Source of the DNA: an uncultured Caldilineales bacterium
GTDB lineage: Bacteria; Chloroflexota; Anaerolineae; JAAEKA01
Reading direction: 5' to 3'
Assembly (NCBI GenBank): GCA_937907455.1
Contig: CALESQ010000080.1
Coordinates: forward strand, 1-32,953
Length of the DNA stretch: 32,953 bases
In this document: piece by piece, positions 24,731-32,953 of the stretch
Position numbering within the stretch: position 1 is the stretch's first letter
How the letters are laid out: each line of letters starts with the position of its first letter
Position numbers and translations under genes: made by a program
The notes under the pieces: generated by a model
What the model was told of the DNA's origin: nothing
What the model saw: only the letters and a program-made list of their open reading frames with translations
The model's database searches: none

Positions 24731-27223
24731 ATGACTACCAAAACCCTCTCCGTGCCAGTCACGGGCATGACCTGCACCAACTGCGCCAACACCATCACGC
24801 GCACGCTCAAGCGCCAGGACGGTGTACTGGAAGCAAACGTCAACTACGCCAACGAGCGCGCCGAGATCGTCTACGATCCCGCGCTGCTGTCGCTGGCCGA
24901 TTTGACGCGGCGCATTGAGGCAGTCGGCTACGGTGTGGCCGAAGCCACCATTACCCTGCCCGTTGCCGGCATGACCTGCGCTAACTGCGCGGCCACCATC
25001 GAGCGCACCCTCAAACGCATGGACGGCGTACTCGATGCCTCGGTGAGCTACGCGGGCGAAAGCGCCAACGTGCGTTACCTGCCCACCGCAGTGACGCGCT
25101 CAGCCATGAAGCAACGCATCAGCGACGTGGGCTACCGTGTGATCGAAGCCGATACAGACTCAGGCGAGACTGCCCAGGACGCCGAGTTGCGTGCCCGCAC
25201 CGCCGAGCTGAACGACCGGCGACGGCGGCTTGTGGTTGGCATTGGGCTATCCAGCCTGATCATGCTGCTCAGCATGGGCCATGACTTCAACTTGCTGCCC
25301 CACATCCCCTACTTCGGCTGGCTGCTCTTGATCCTGACCATTCCCGTGCAGTTCTGGGTAGGCTGGCCCTTCCTCAGCAGCGCCTGGAAAGCCGCCACCA
25401 AAGCCCGCACCGCCAACATGGATACCCTGGTGGCACTGGGTTCGCTGTCAGCTTTTGGCTATAGCCTGATTGTGCTGCTGCTGGGACTGAATCAGCACCT
25501 CTACTTCGAGTCTGCCGCGGTCATCATCACCTTGATCATGCTGGGCAAATACCTGGAAGCGCGCGCCAAAACCCAAACCGGCGATGCCATCCGCAAGCTG
25601 CTGGGGCTGCAAGCCAAGACCGCGCGCGTGGTACGGCGGGACGAGGAAGTAGAACTGCCCGTGGATCAGGTAGAAGTCAATGATGTGGTGGTGGTGCGCC
25701 CCGGCGAAAAAATCCCCGTGGATGGCGTTGTCCTCAGCGGCCAATCGGCGGTGGATGAAAGCATGCTCACCGGAGAAAGCCTGCCGGTGGAAAAAGGCAT
25801 TGGCGACAAGGTAATCGGCGCTACCCTCAACAAATCAGGTAGTTTCCGCTTTCGTGCCACCGAGGTGGGCAGCGCCACCGCGCTGGCGCAAATCGTACGT
25901 CTGGTACAACAAGCGCAAGGCTCACGTGCGCCCATTCAACGTCTGGCCGACCGCGTGGCCGCGGTGTTCGTGCCCGCGGTGATCACGCTGGCGGTGCTGG
26001 TATTCCTGGCCTGGTACTTTATCGGCGGTGTTGGCTTTACCTCGGCCATGCTGTTCGGCGTGGCTGTGCTGCTGATCTCATGCCCCTGTGCGCTGGGACT
26101 GGCTACACCCACTGCTGTGATGGCAGGCACAGGGGTCGGTGCAGAACACGGCATCCTGGTGAAAAACGCCGAAGCACTGGAGATTGCCGCCCGGCTGCGC
26201 ACGGTGGTGCTGGATAAAACAGGCACCATCACCGAAGGCAAGCCGCGCGTCACCGACGTATTCAGTCAACAGGATTCAGCAAGCAATAAACCGTCAGATA
26301 CTAATGAGCAATCTGGCGATTCCCTTCTGGCAATAGCAGCTTCTGCTGAAAGCGTGTCCGAGCATCCCCTGGGCCAGGCGATTGTGGATGCGGCCAAAGC
26401 TGCCGGCCTGCCGCTGACGCAACCGCAAGACTTCGAGGCCATTGCCGGCGGCGGCATCAGCGCCATCGTGGAAGGCAAACAGGTGATCATCGGCACGCCG
26501 CGCCTGTTGGCCGAGCGGGGAATCGCCCCAGATGCGTTGCTGGGTAACGTGCAGCACCTGCAAGGCGAGGCCAAAACAGCCATGGTTGTTGCCGTGAACG
26601 GCGTGCCTGTGGGTGTGATTGCCGTGGCCGACACGGTTAAACCCACCTCGCTGGTCGCCATCAGCCAATTGCAAAGCATGGGCATTGAAGTGGTCATGCT
26701 CACCGGCGACAACACCCGCACCGCTGAAGCCATTGCGCAAGCGGTAGGCGTTGACCGCGTGCTGGCCGAGGTGTTGCCCGGCGAAAAAGCGGCCGAGATC
26801 ACCCGACTGCAACAAGCCGCGGTTCCCCAACGCGCCAATTCTCACTCCGCCCGTCCACTCGTGGCGATGGTCGGCGACGGCATCAACGATGCGCCGGCGC
26901 TGGCCCAGGCTGACATCGGCATGGCTATCGGTGCGGGTGCTGACGTTGCCATTGAGGCCGCAGATGTAGTGCTGATGCGCAGCGACCTGCGCAGCGTAGC
27001 TCAAGCGATTGACCTGAGCAAGGCCACCATGCGCGGCATTCGCCAAAACCTCTTCTGGGCCTTCTTCTACAACGTGTTGGCTATCCCCGTAGCCGCTGGG
27101 GTATTGGTTCCCTTTCTCGGCCCGCGCTACCAGCTCAACCCCATGTTGGCTGCGGCAGCAATGGCCTTCAGCTCGATCTTTGTCGTGTCCAACTCACTGC
27201 GCCTGCGGCGCATGAAACTATAA
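24731..27223 (+). CDS. copA: Cu(I)-exporting P1B-type ATPase
   Basis: A membrane copper pump (830 aa) that exports Cu(I) using ATP. Two N-terminal HMA domains have CxxC at Cys15/Cys18 and Cys83/Cys86. Later elements are TGES at 347-350, the membrane metal site CPC at 451-453, phosphorylation Asp495 in DKTGT, SEHP (the conserved His-Pro of the nucleotide-binding domain), and GDGIND around 715. The last two membrane helices carry YN (about 779-780) and MAFSS (811-815), which mark the Cu(I)-specific 1B-1 class. The linker just after DKTG holds a short Ser/Gln/Asn-rich stretch. No clear ribosome-binding site precedes the ATG. It is the last gene of the copper operon, 68 nt after copZ. Confidence 0.95.
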   Translation: MTTKTLSVPVTGMTCTNCANTITRTLKRQDGVLEANVNYANERAEIVYDPALLSLADLTRRIEAVGYGVAEATITLPVAGMTCANCAATIERTLKRMDGVLDASVSYAGESANVRYLPTAVTRSAMKQRISDVGYRVIEADTDSGETAQDAELRARTAELNDRRRRLVVGIGLSSLIMLLSMGHDFNLLPHIPYFGWLLLILTIPVQFWVGWPFLSSAWKAATKARTANMDTLVALGSLSAFGYSLIVLLLGLNQHLYFESAAVIITLIMLGKYLEARAKTQTGDAIRKLLGLQAKTARVVRRDEEVELPVDQVEVNDVVVVRPGEKIPVDGVVLSGQSAVDESMLTGESLPVEKGIGDKVIGATLNKSGSFRFRATEVGSATALAQIVRLVQQAQGSRAPIQRLADRVAAVFVPAVITLAVLVFLAWYFIGGVGFTSAMLFGVAVLLISCPCALGLATPTAVMAGTGVGAEHGILVKNAEALEIAARLRTVVLDKTGTITEGKPRVTDVFSQQDSASNKPSDTNEQSGDSLLAIAASAESVSEHPLGQAIVDAAKAAGLPLTQPQDFEAIAGGGISAIVEGKQVIIGTPRLLAERGIAPDALLGNVQHLQGEAKTAMVVAVNGVPVGVIAVADTVKPTSLVAISQLQSMGIEVVMLTGDNTRTAEAIAQAVGVDRVLAEVLPGEKAAEITRLQQAAVPQRANSHSARPLVAMVGDGINDAPALAQADIGMAIGAGADVAIEAADVVLMRSDLRSVAQAIDLSKATMRGIRQNLFWAFFYNVLAIPVAAGVLVPFLGPRYQLNPMLAAAAMAFSSIFVVSNSLRLRRMKL

Positions 27224-27255
27224 GCTGGGGCCGAAAACACCCCCCGCAATCGCTG

Positions 27256-28089
27256 CTAAAATCCCTTTTCAAGTGCATCTGCGGCTTCTGCCAGACGGCG
27301 ACGCCCCTCACGCGCCAGCGTGCGATGCCGCCAGCGCAGCAACACCGTGCGCCAGGTGGCTTCCAGCTTCACCCCCATGGTCATTTTGGACTGCCCAATG
27401 CGGCGATCCTCAAAAAAGATGGGGATTTCGGCAATGCGATAGCCCAGCCGCTCGGCCATGTAAGTCATTTCCACCTGAAACACATAGCCGTTGGCGCGTA
27501 CCCGCTCCAGACCAATGCCTTCCAGCGTGGCACGCCGCCAGCAACGAAAACCGGCGGTAGCATCCTGTACCCGCGTGCGCAAAAACAGCCGCGCCCACAC
27601 GGTATTAGCCCACCAGCTCAGAAAACGCCGCCACCAGCTCCATTGTTGATCCAAACCACCCCCTGAGACGTAGCGCGAACCGATCACCACATCAGCCGCC
27701 GCGCAGGCATCCAGCAGCCGCGGCACATCGGCGGGGTTATGCGAAAAGTCCGCATCCATCTGCACCACATACTGCGCGCCAAGCTGCAACGCCGCGCGAA
27801 ACCCCGCCACATAGGCTCTCCCCAAGCCGCGCTCCTCGCTGCGGTGCATCACCGCCACGCGATCCGGGTGGTGATGCGCCAGACGATCAGCTACCGCGCC
27901 GGTTCCGTCAGGCGAGTCGTCGTCTACCACCAGCACATGCAAAGCCGGTACAGGCAAAGCCAGCAGCGCAGCCGTCACCGGAGCCAGGTTATCAGCCTCA
28001 TTATAGGTGGGAATGACCACATAAACCGGTGCGCCGTCACGCCAGCCGCGCGCTGCATCACCGAAAATTATTTCACCGGAGAGAGTCAT
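27256..28089 (-). CDS. GT2 polyprenol-phosphate mannose synthase-like glycosyltransferase
   Basis: A cytoplasmic or membrane-edge glycosyltransferase (277 aa) of the dolichyl-phosphate-mannose synthase type, expected to move a sugar from a nucleotide donor to a polyprenyl phosphate. The GT-A fold signatures are VVIPTYNEADN (about 24-34), Asp-Asp-Asp at 56-58, the metal-binding Asp-Ala-Asp at 112-114 (QMDADFSHNP), and the C-terminal FEDRRIGQSKM typical of DPM1-like enzymes. No membrane domain is attached, so it is the short form. The gene is divergent from tRNA-Gly and the GT39-like gene, its likely downstream partner. The ATG is 8 nt after the -10 element, so the mRNA is probably leaderless. 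The sugar identity is inferred. Confidence 0.88.
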   Translation of the reverse strand: MTLSGEIIFGDAARGWRDGAPVYVVIPTYNEADNLAPVTAALLALPVPALHVLVVDDDSPDGTGAVADRLAHHHPDRVAVMHRSEERGLGRAYVAGFRAALQLGAQYVVQMDADFSHNPADVPRLLDACAAADVVIGSRYVSGGGLDQQWSWWRRFLSWWANTVWARLFLRTRVQDATAGFRCWRRATLEGIGLERVRANGYVFQVEMTYMAERLGYRIAEIPIFFEDRRIGQSKMTMGVKLEATWRTVLLRWRHRTLAREGRRRLAEAADALEKGF

Positions 28090-28097
28090 AGCGCGGG

Positions 28098-28126
28098 ATT
28101 ATACACCGCCGCGGGCATCCGGTCAA
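28098..28126 (-). promoter_or_regulatory. Promoter of the GT2 gene, predicted leaderless
   Basis: On the minus strand TTGACC (28126-28121) and a consensus TATAAT (28103-28098) are separated by 17 nt. Only eight bases separate the -10 from the ATG (28089), so initiation would fall 0-2 nt before the start codon. Confidence 0.8.
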
Positions 28127-28149
28127 TGCAGCCAGGCCAGCGCGTGAGT

Positions 28150-28178
28150 TTGACAGTGCTACGCATACGGGCTATAAT
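28150..28178 (+). promoter_or_regulatory. Consensus promoter of tRNA-Gly
   Basis: TTGACA (28150-28155) and TATAAT (28173-28178) are both perfect consensus and separated by 17 nt. The mature tRNA begins at 28191. Confidence 0.9.
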
Positions 28179-28190
28179 CGGCAACGGTCT

Positions 28191-28262
28191 GCGGGTGTAG
28201 CTCAGCGGTAGAGCTACGGCTTCCCAAGCCGTGAGTCGTGGGTTCGAATCCCATCACCCGCT
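28191..28262 (+). tRNA. tRNA-Gly (anticodon CCC)
   Basis: A complete cloverleaf of 72 nt. The acceptor stem is GCGGGTG with CACCCGC, the D-arm GCTC/GAGC, the anticodon stem ACGGC/GCCGT with loop TTCCCAA (anticodon CCC), and the T-arm GTGGG/CCCAT with loop TTCGAAT. The discriminator base is T, as is usual for bacterial glycine tRNAs. The CCA end is not encoded (CCT follows). The gene reads GGG codons. It stands alone with its own consensus promoter and a hairpin terminator. Confidence 0.97.
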
Positions 28263-28279
28263 CCTGATCGTGTTCCATC

Positions 28280-28315
28280 AAGCCGTCCTGTTGCCTACAG
28301 GGCGGCTTTCTGTTT
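28280..28315 (+). terminator. Terminator of tRNA-Gly
   Basis: AAGCCGTCCTGT (28280-28291) pairs with ACAGGGCGGCTT (28297-28308), 12 bp with one G-T pair, around a TGCCT loop. A T-rich tail (TCTGTTT) follows. Confidence 0.75.
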
Positions 28316-28348
28316 GCATAAGCCCGCACTTGGTGATACCATCGGCCC

Positions 28349-30868
28349 ATGCGAGCCTCTGCCTTTCCCCGTCATCGCGTGTCGGTGGCCCTGTTCACCC
28401 TGCTGGCGCTGGTGCTGCGTCTGCTGCACCTGGGCCGCGACAGCCTTTGGTACGATGAGACCGTGTCCGTGTATCTGGCAGGCCAGCCCACTCCAGAGCT
28501 GCTGGCCCACACGGCGCGCGACATCCACCCACCGCTGTATTACCTGCTGCTGCGCGGCTGGCTGCGGCTGAGCGGCTATCCCACCGGCCATGCCGATGCT
28601 GCGGGTTTCCGGCTGGAGTTCATGGCGGCCTGGCTATCTTTGCTGTGCGGTGTGCTGCTGGTTCCGCTGGTGTGGCAATGGGCGCGACGATTGGGGCTGG
28701 GCGAGCGCGTGGCGGCGCTGGCCGCGCTGCTGCTGGCTACATCACCGCTGGGGATTTGGTACAGCCAGGAAGTGCGCATGTACACGCTGGGGGCCGTGCT
28801 GGGTGTTGGCTTGATGCTGGCCGCCCAGCCTTTTTGGCAAGGCAACGCCTCCCCGCGCCGTCTCCGCCGCGCCGCCTTGAGTGTGGCTATCCTCGCTGCT
28901 GCGGGCATGTATACGCTCTACTACTTCATCTTTCTGCTGCTCAGCCTGAACCTGCTGGTGCTGAGGTGCATGGCGGCCAACAAAACATCTGCCGCCCCAC
29001 AGACAGCCCCTCACCCTGCGCGCCCTGCATCCCTTTGGTTGCTGGCACACCTGGGCGCGCTGCTGCTCTACCTGCCCTGGCTGACAACAGCCTGGCGTCA
29101 GGCCACCGATCCGCCGGTGCCGCCGTGGCGAGCAGCGCCGCAGCTTGGCGCGGCCCTGGTGGAGAGCTGGGCCGCGCTGATCTTCGGCCAATCTGCTCAG
29201 CCGCGGCAAATGTGGCCACTGCTGCTGCTGGCCCTGGTGCTGCTGCTGTGGGGTCTGCGCCGCCACAGCAACCGCCGCGCCGGGCTGACGCTGCTGGCCG
29301 CGGGGCTGGGGCCGCTGCTGCTGATCCTGCTGGCCTCGCTGTGGACACCCCTCTACCATGTGCGCTATCTGGCTGCTTTTGCGCCCGCGTGGAGCATCCT
29401 GCTGGCGTTGGGGGTGCTGGCGCTGCCACACGGCCGCGGCAGGCGGCGCTGGGCACAGCCTGCCGCGCTGCTGCTCCTGCTGTTGGGCAGCGCCCTTTCG
29501 CTGCACGCCTTCTGGCACAACCCAGCCTATCGCGCCGATGACCTGCGCGGGGCCACGCGTGAGTTGGCACAGCGTTGGCGCCCCGGAGATTTAATCTTTG
29601 TCAACGCAGGCTATACCTATCCGGCCCTGCTTGTCTACTGGCCGGAAGGTGTCAGTTGGCATGGCCGCCTTAATGACTACGCGCAAGCAGTTGCCGTTCT
29701 TAATGATGGTGCTACCGGCGCGGTGATCGTGCAAAGCGGCCACCTTGATGGCGCTGCCGATCTGGGCTGGGGCGACCCACGCTCCGATTTCTATGCCCTG
29801 CCCGCAGCCACAGCACACGCCGCCCTGCGCGACCTCAGTGAAGCCGCTAATCGCCTGTGGCATTTCCGCCTGTACGATACCGTGAGCGATCCGCGCGGCA
29901 TACTGCGCCAGGATTTAAGCACGCTGTGGACCTTGTTTGATGATCGTGTTTACAGCGGCGAAGCCAACCTGCGCGTGCAGGGCTGGCTGGGCATGAAATC
30001 GCTGATCGCCTCTTACCTGCCGCCCACCATAGCTACCTGGGCAGACTGGCTGACGCTGGCCGTGCCGCCCGCGGCGCTCCCTGCGCAGGTGCAGGCGGGC
30101 ACAGCGCTGACGATACCCGACACACTTTGGCGGCGCATCACCCCCAAGCCCGGCAGCGCGGTGATGCTCTCGCTGCGTTTGGCTGATCCCGCGGGCGAGG
30201 TATGGGCCGCCTGGGATGAGCCGCTGGGCGGCAACCAGCTTGACCTAGCCAGCGCCAGCCAGTTGGTGCAGCCGCTGGGGCTGACGGTTCCCGCCGCTAC
30301 AGCCCCAGGTGAGTATGATGTGCTGCTGGTGGTATACGATCCCGCCACCGGGCAACCCCTGCCGGCACGTCTGCCTGATGGCACAGCCACGCAGCCGGTG
30401 CCGCTGGGCCGCGTCGCCGTGCTGCCAGCCAATCCGCCTGAACTGCAACCCGCCGTGGCCAATTTTGGCGCGCTGCGCCTGCTGGGCGCCTCAACCCCGG
30501 CCACGATGTTAAGTGCCGGCGACAGCGTGCCGGTGGCGTTCACCTGGCAGGCCGCGGCCACCTACACGCCGGAAGCGCTGGTGGTGGTGGTGCAGGCACT
30601 GGATGCCGCGGGGACTGTAGTGGCCTCGCTGGAAGAAGAGCCGCTGCACGGGCGCTATCCCAGCAACCATTGGCAGCCGCGTGACGTGATCAGCGACCGC
30701 CATACGCTTTCATTGCCTGCCAATTTGCCAGCAGGTGATTATCGTATTGTGGTGGGGCTGTACCGCGCCACTGACGGGCAGCGCCTGCCCTTGCGCCGGG
30801 GGCTGCTGCGGTGGGGTCGTGATCTTGCCTTTGAGGTAAGTACAATCACCTTGCGCGCGGGACCATAG
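28349..30868 (+). CDS. GT39/ArnT-like membrane glycosyltransferase
   Basis: A multi-pass membrane enzyme (839 aa) of the PMT/ArnT type that uses lipid-phosphate sugars outside the cytoplasm. The first outer loop holds the acidic motif SLWYDETVSVYLAG with the expected catalytic Asp-Glu, and ARDIHPPLYYLLLRGWLRL follows, both typical of this family. Hydrophobic segments fill about residues 10-400. The remaining part (about 400-839) is soluble and beta-rich, and probably extracytoplasmic. The preceding divergent GT2 gene could supply the donor. A possible extended -10 (TGATAC, 28334-28339) lies nine bases before the ATG, and no ribosome-binding site is seen. The 3' end overlaps the convergent isomerase gene by about 23 bp. 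The acceptor is unknown. Confidence 0.85.
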   Translation: MRASAFPRHRVSVALFTLLALVLRLLHLGRDSLWYDETVSVYLAGQPTPELLAHTARDIHPPLYYLLLRGWLRLSGYPTGHADAAGFRLEFMAAWLSLLCGVLLVPLVWQWARRLGLGERVAALAALLLATSPLGIWYSQEVRMYTLGAVLGVGLMLAAQPFWQGNASPRRLRRAALSVAILAAAGMYTLYYFIFLLLSLNLLVLRCMAANKTSAAPQTAPHPARPASLWLLAHLGALLLYLPWLTTAWRQATDPPVPPWRAAPQLGAALVESWAALIFGQSAQPRQMWPLLLLALVLLLWGLRRHSNRRAGLTLLAAGLGPLLLILLASLWTPLYHVRYLAAFAPAWSILLALGVLALPHGRGRRRWAQPAALLLLLLGSALSLHAFWHNPAYRADDLRGATRELAQRWRPGDLIFVNAGYTYPALLVYWPEGVSWHGRLNDYAQAVAVLNDGATGAVIVQSGHLDGAADLGWGDPRSDFYALPAATAHAALRDLSEAANRLWHFRLYDTVSDPRGILRQDLSTLWTLFDDRVYSGEANLRVQGWLGMKSLIASYLPPTIATWADWLTLAVPPAALPAQVQAGTALTIPDTLWRRITPKPGSAVMLSLRLADPAGEVWAAWDEPLGGNQLDLASASQLVQPLGLTVPAATAPGEYDVLLVVYDPATGQPLPARLPDGTATQPVPLGRVAVLPANPPELQPAVANFGALRLLGASTPATMLSAGDSVPVAFTWQAAATYTPEALVVVVQALDAAGTVVASLEEEPLHGRYPSNHWQPRDVISDRHTLSLPANLPAGDYRIVVGLYRATDGQRLPLRRGLLRWGRDLAFEVSTITLRAGP

Positions 30869-31739
30869 GCGTTTTTCCAGCGTGCGCCTGCAAAAAGGCA
30901 TAGCTCTGCTGCACCGCAGTAAGCATGTCGGTGGCACAACGATCCAGCTCCACAATCCACCAACTGCCGGGGGATGCAGCAGCCAGCAGTGCAGGGATAT
31001 CCATTACGCCCTCGCCCAGCGCGGTCATGGGAGCCTCAGGCGTGGCCGGGCCATCTTTCAGGTGCAGCAGCGGCGCACGGTCAGCCAGTCGGCGCAACCA
31101 CGCCGCGGGATCGTGTCCGGCCACCTGCACCCAATACACATCCACCTCGAAGCACACCGCGGGATCCAGCCAAGCCAGCATCATCTCAAAGGGCAACCGG
31201 CCCTGCACCGGCGCGAACTCCCACCAATGGTTATGATACGCCAGGCGCAGGCCGTGTTGGCCCGCCACGCGCGCGGCAGCATTTAGCTGATCGCAGGTGC
31301 GTTGCACGGCTTCTGCTGTGGCAAAATCTGCTGCGGGCAAGGCTGCCACCAGATAGGCAACCCCCAGGCGCGCGGCTTGCTGCAACACCGGCTGCTGGTA
31401 TCGGCCCAGCGGCAAAGGGGCGTGCAGGGCCGGAATGTGCAAGCCCTGGTAAGTTGCTTTGCCGGGCGGCGCAGGCCGTTCAGCCAGGGGGAGACGCTCG
31501 CTCAGGTCGTTGAGGCGAGCAGCCAGACGGCGCGCACCGCGCCTGTTGACCAGCCCCACACCCAGCCGCGCCAGCCAACGACGCAACGGCCCTGCTTCAG
31601 CCATCTGCTGCACGCGCAGCAGCGGCCAGGTCAGCTCCAGCGCGGGATAGCCCATGGCAGCCACCCGGCGCAGCGTTCCCTGCCAATCAGCTGCCAGCTC
31701 TGCTCGAATGCTATGGGCCTGCAACGCTAGCGGTGACAT
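30846..31739 (-). CDS. Sugar phosphate isomerase/epimerase-like TIM-barrel protein
   Basis: A protein of 297 aa from the AP endonuclease 2/xylose isomerase-like barrel superfamily, which includes sugar isomerases, epimerases and inositol-catabolism enzymes. Barrel motifs with likely metal ligands are LRLAYHNHWWEFAP, FEVDVYWVQVAGHDP and PLLHLKDGP, ending with SWWIVELDRC. I start it at the ATG at 31739 (MSPLALQAHSIR), because GGAGG lies nine bases upstream and family members begin near this point; an upstream in-frame start adds 17 unlike residues. It ends tail-to-tail with the GT39-like gene. The substrate cannot be told from sequence. A short Arg-rich patch (about 75-95) is unusual but not disruptive. 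Confidence 0.83.
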   Translation of the reverse strand: MSPLALQAHSIRAELAADWQGTLRRVAAMGYPALELTWPLLRVQQMAEAGPLRRWLARLGVGLVNRRGARRLAARLNDLSERLPLAERPAPPGKATYQGLHIPALHAPLPLGRYQQPVLQQAARLGVAYLVAALPAADFATAEAVQRTCDQLNAAARVAGQHGLRLAYHNHWWEFAPVQGRLPFEMMLAWLDPAVCFEVDVYWVQVAGHDPAAWLRRLADRAPLLHLKDGPATPEAPMTALGEGVMDIPALLAAASPGSWWIVELDRCATDMLTAVQQSYAFLQAHAGKTPMVPRAR

Positions 31740-31779
31740 GCTACACCGCCTCCACAACGCGGCTGAACCAACGCCGACC

Positions 31780-31808
31780 TTGAAGAGCAACGGACTTTCC
31801 GATATAAT
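31780..31808 (+). promoter_or_regulatory. Promoter of the antiporter gene, predicted leaderless
   Basis: TTGAAG (31780-31785) and consensus TATAAT (31803-31808) are separated by 17 nt. The ATG is at 31815, only six bases after the -10. A 10-bp palindrome ATAGCGCTAT (31807-31816) overlaps the predicted start. Confidence 0.75.
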
Positions 31809-31814
31809 AGCGCT

Positions 31815-32906
31815 ATGGTCACCATTGAATGGCTGTTGCTTATAGCCGGTATTCTTCTCATCATCAGTGCCTTCGCCAGCAAAATCTCTGATTTACTGGG
31901 CTTTCCGGTGCTGGTTCTGTTCCTTGCCATTGGCATGTTGGCGGGGTCAGATGGGCCGGGTGGTATTTATTTCGATAACGCAGCCTGGGCGCAGGCCATC
32001 GGCGTAATCGCCCTGGCCTATATTTTGTTTTCCGGCGGGCTGGATACCCCACTTGCCCGGGTGAAACCAGTGATCGGAAGCGGTTTGTCGCTGGCTAGCA
32101 TAGGCGTCCTTGTAACAGCGTTGGTGGCCGGGCTGTTTGCTGCGTGGATTCTAAGCCTGAGCCTGCTGGAAGGCATGTTGCTGGGGGCAGTGATTGCCTC
32201 TACCGATGCGGCGGCTGTGTTCAGCATCCTGCGATCCAACAGCCTGCGTCTGCGCGGTGACATCGAACCACTGCTGGAGCTTGAATCAGGCAGCAATGAT
32301 CCGATGGCTGTTATCCTCACCGTCAGCCTGCTGGCCTTGCTCGCCAATCCAGCGACCTCGGTGGTGGTGTTGCTGGGCAATTTAATCCGGCAAATCGCCA
32401 TCGGTGTGCTGGTGGGGTATCTGGCAGGGCGCCTGGGAGTGGCGTTGATAAACAGCATCCGCATCAAGCAGGAGGGGCTGTATTCAACGATCACGCTGGC
32501 ATTGGTGGCCCTGACCTACGCAGGGGCTACCCTGGTTGGCGGCAGCGGGATTTTGGCGGTGTATCTGGCTGGTATTGTGATGGGAAACAGCGAATTCCTC
32601 CACAAAAACAGCCTGGTGCGCTTTCATGATGGTCTGGCGTGGCTGATGCAAATTGCCATGTTCATCACGCTGGGATTGCTGGTATTCCCGTCGCGCTTGC
32701 CCGCGGTAGCGGTGGCATCGCTGGCAATCACGGCGGTGCTGATCTTCATTGCCCGCCCGGTGGCGGTTTGGGTCAGCCTGGCTTTGTCGCGCTATACGGT
32801 GCGCGAAAAGCTGTTTGTTTCGTGGGTGGGGCTGCGCGGAGCCACGCCTATTATCCTGGCTACCTTTCCATTGCTGGCACAAGTGCCCGCAGCCCAAACT
32901 CAGTAG
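31815..32906 (+). CDS. CPA1-type cation/proton antiporter (NhaP2/CvrA-like), C-terminally truncated
   Basis: A multi-pass membrane antiporter (363 aa) exchanging K+ or Na+ for protons. The sequence is typical from the first residue (MVTIEWLLLIAGILLIISAF). It has the ion-site motif ASTDAAAVFSILRS, ELESGSNDPMAVILT, and the late VGLRGATPIILATFPLLA. Family members normally continue through another membrane helix and often a cytosolic TrkA-C-like domain. Here the frame diverges after FPLLAQVPA and stops. None of the three forward frames after that point restores the family sequence, so a simple frameshift does not explain it. Truncation, rearrangement or an assembly end are all possible. The promoter predicts a leaderless mRNA. 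Confidence 0.85.
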   Translation: MVTIEWLLLIAGILLIISAFASKISDLLGFPVLVLFLAIGMLAGSDGPGGIYFDNAAWAQAIGVIALAYILFSGGLDTPLARVKPVIGSGLSLASIGVLVTALVAGLFAAWILSLSLLEGMLLGAVIASTDAAAVFSILRSNSLRLRGDIEPLLELESGSNDPMAVILTVSLLALLANPATSVVVLLGNLIRQIAIGVLVGYLAGRLGVALINSIRIKQEGLYSTITLALVALTYAGATLVGGSGILAVYLAGIVMGNSEFLHKNSLVRFHDGLAWLMQIAMFITLGLLVFPSRLPAVAVASLAITAVLIFIARPVAVWVSLALSRYTVREKLFVSWVGLRGATPIILATFPLLAQVPAAQTQ

Positions 32907-32953
32907 TTCACGATTTTGGCAGTTGAGCAGGTAAGGGCAGGGCCATGACGACG
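32907..32953. other. Window end without a recognised gene
   Basis: The last 47 bases hold no recognisable coding or regulatory feature. They do not encode the missing part of the antiporter in any forward frame. Confidence 0.4.

Noticed and set aside
28742..29541. Long frames overlapping the GT39-like gene on both strands
   Set aside because: These are by-products of high GC content and Leu/Ala-rich membrane coding; none resembles a protein family.
32880..32953. Simple frameshift at the end of the antiporter
   Set aside because: All three forward frames after 32890 were read and none restores the expected membrane segment.

Overview
The window reads as GC-rich chromosomal DNA from a Chloroflexota-like bacterium (Anaerolineae/Caldilineae type). 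This rests on secreted proteins with Thr-Pro-rich linkers and a FLPLIMR-type C-terminus, a 14-subunit complex I with NuoC-NuoD and NuoE-NuoF fusions, and sigma70-type promoters with 17-nt spacers. The phylum call comes from gene style, not from a marker gene.

Layout. Bases 1-660 are a modular repeat array with no credible gene. Next is a DEAD-box RNA helicase (864-2549, +). It converges on a complete nuo operon on the minus strand, transcribed from about 18442 down to 2618 in the order A, B, CD, EF, G, H, I, J, K, L, M, N. From 18745 rightwards on the + strand come a large secreted protein (glycosidase-like barrel, PPC domain, 13 plant-type leucine-rich repeats), a lipoprotein with an SH3b domain and a TolB-like propeller, and a copper module csoR-copZ-copA. 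Then follow a polyprenyl-phosphate mannose synthase-like GT2 enzyme (-), tRNA-Gly(CCC) with its own promoter and terminator, a GT39/ArnT-like membrane glycosyltransferase (+), a sugar isomerase/epimerase-like TIM barrel (-), and a CPA1-type cation/proton antiporter (+) whose C-terminus is missing.

How the genes work together. The nuo genes encode all 14 core subunits of NADH:quinone oxidoreductase. The copper genes form a sensor-chaperone-exporter unit, and a GC-rich inverted repeat at the csoR start resembles a CsoR operator. The GT2 and GT39-type enzymes are a plausible donor-synthesis and transfer pair for extracytoplasmic glycosylation.

The most unusual content is not protein-coding. The wide gaps inside the nuo operon hold repeats: two dispersed copies of the element that is amplified at 68-659, 7-bp and 8-bp tandem arrays with inverted counterparts, and a degenerate motif containing GGCATA. 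The dispersed element keeps a CCC-GNA-GGG mini-hairpin whose middle loop base differs between loci (T, C, A). Two genes, the GT2 enzyme and the antiporter, have well-formed promoters so close to the ATG that leaderless mRNAs are predicted.
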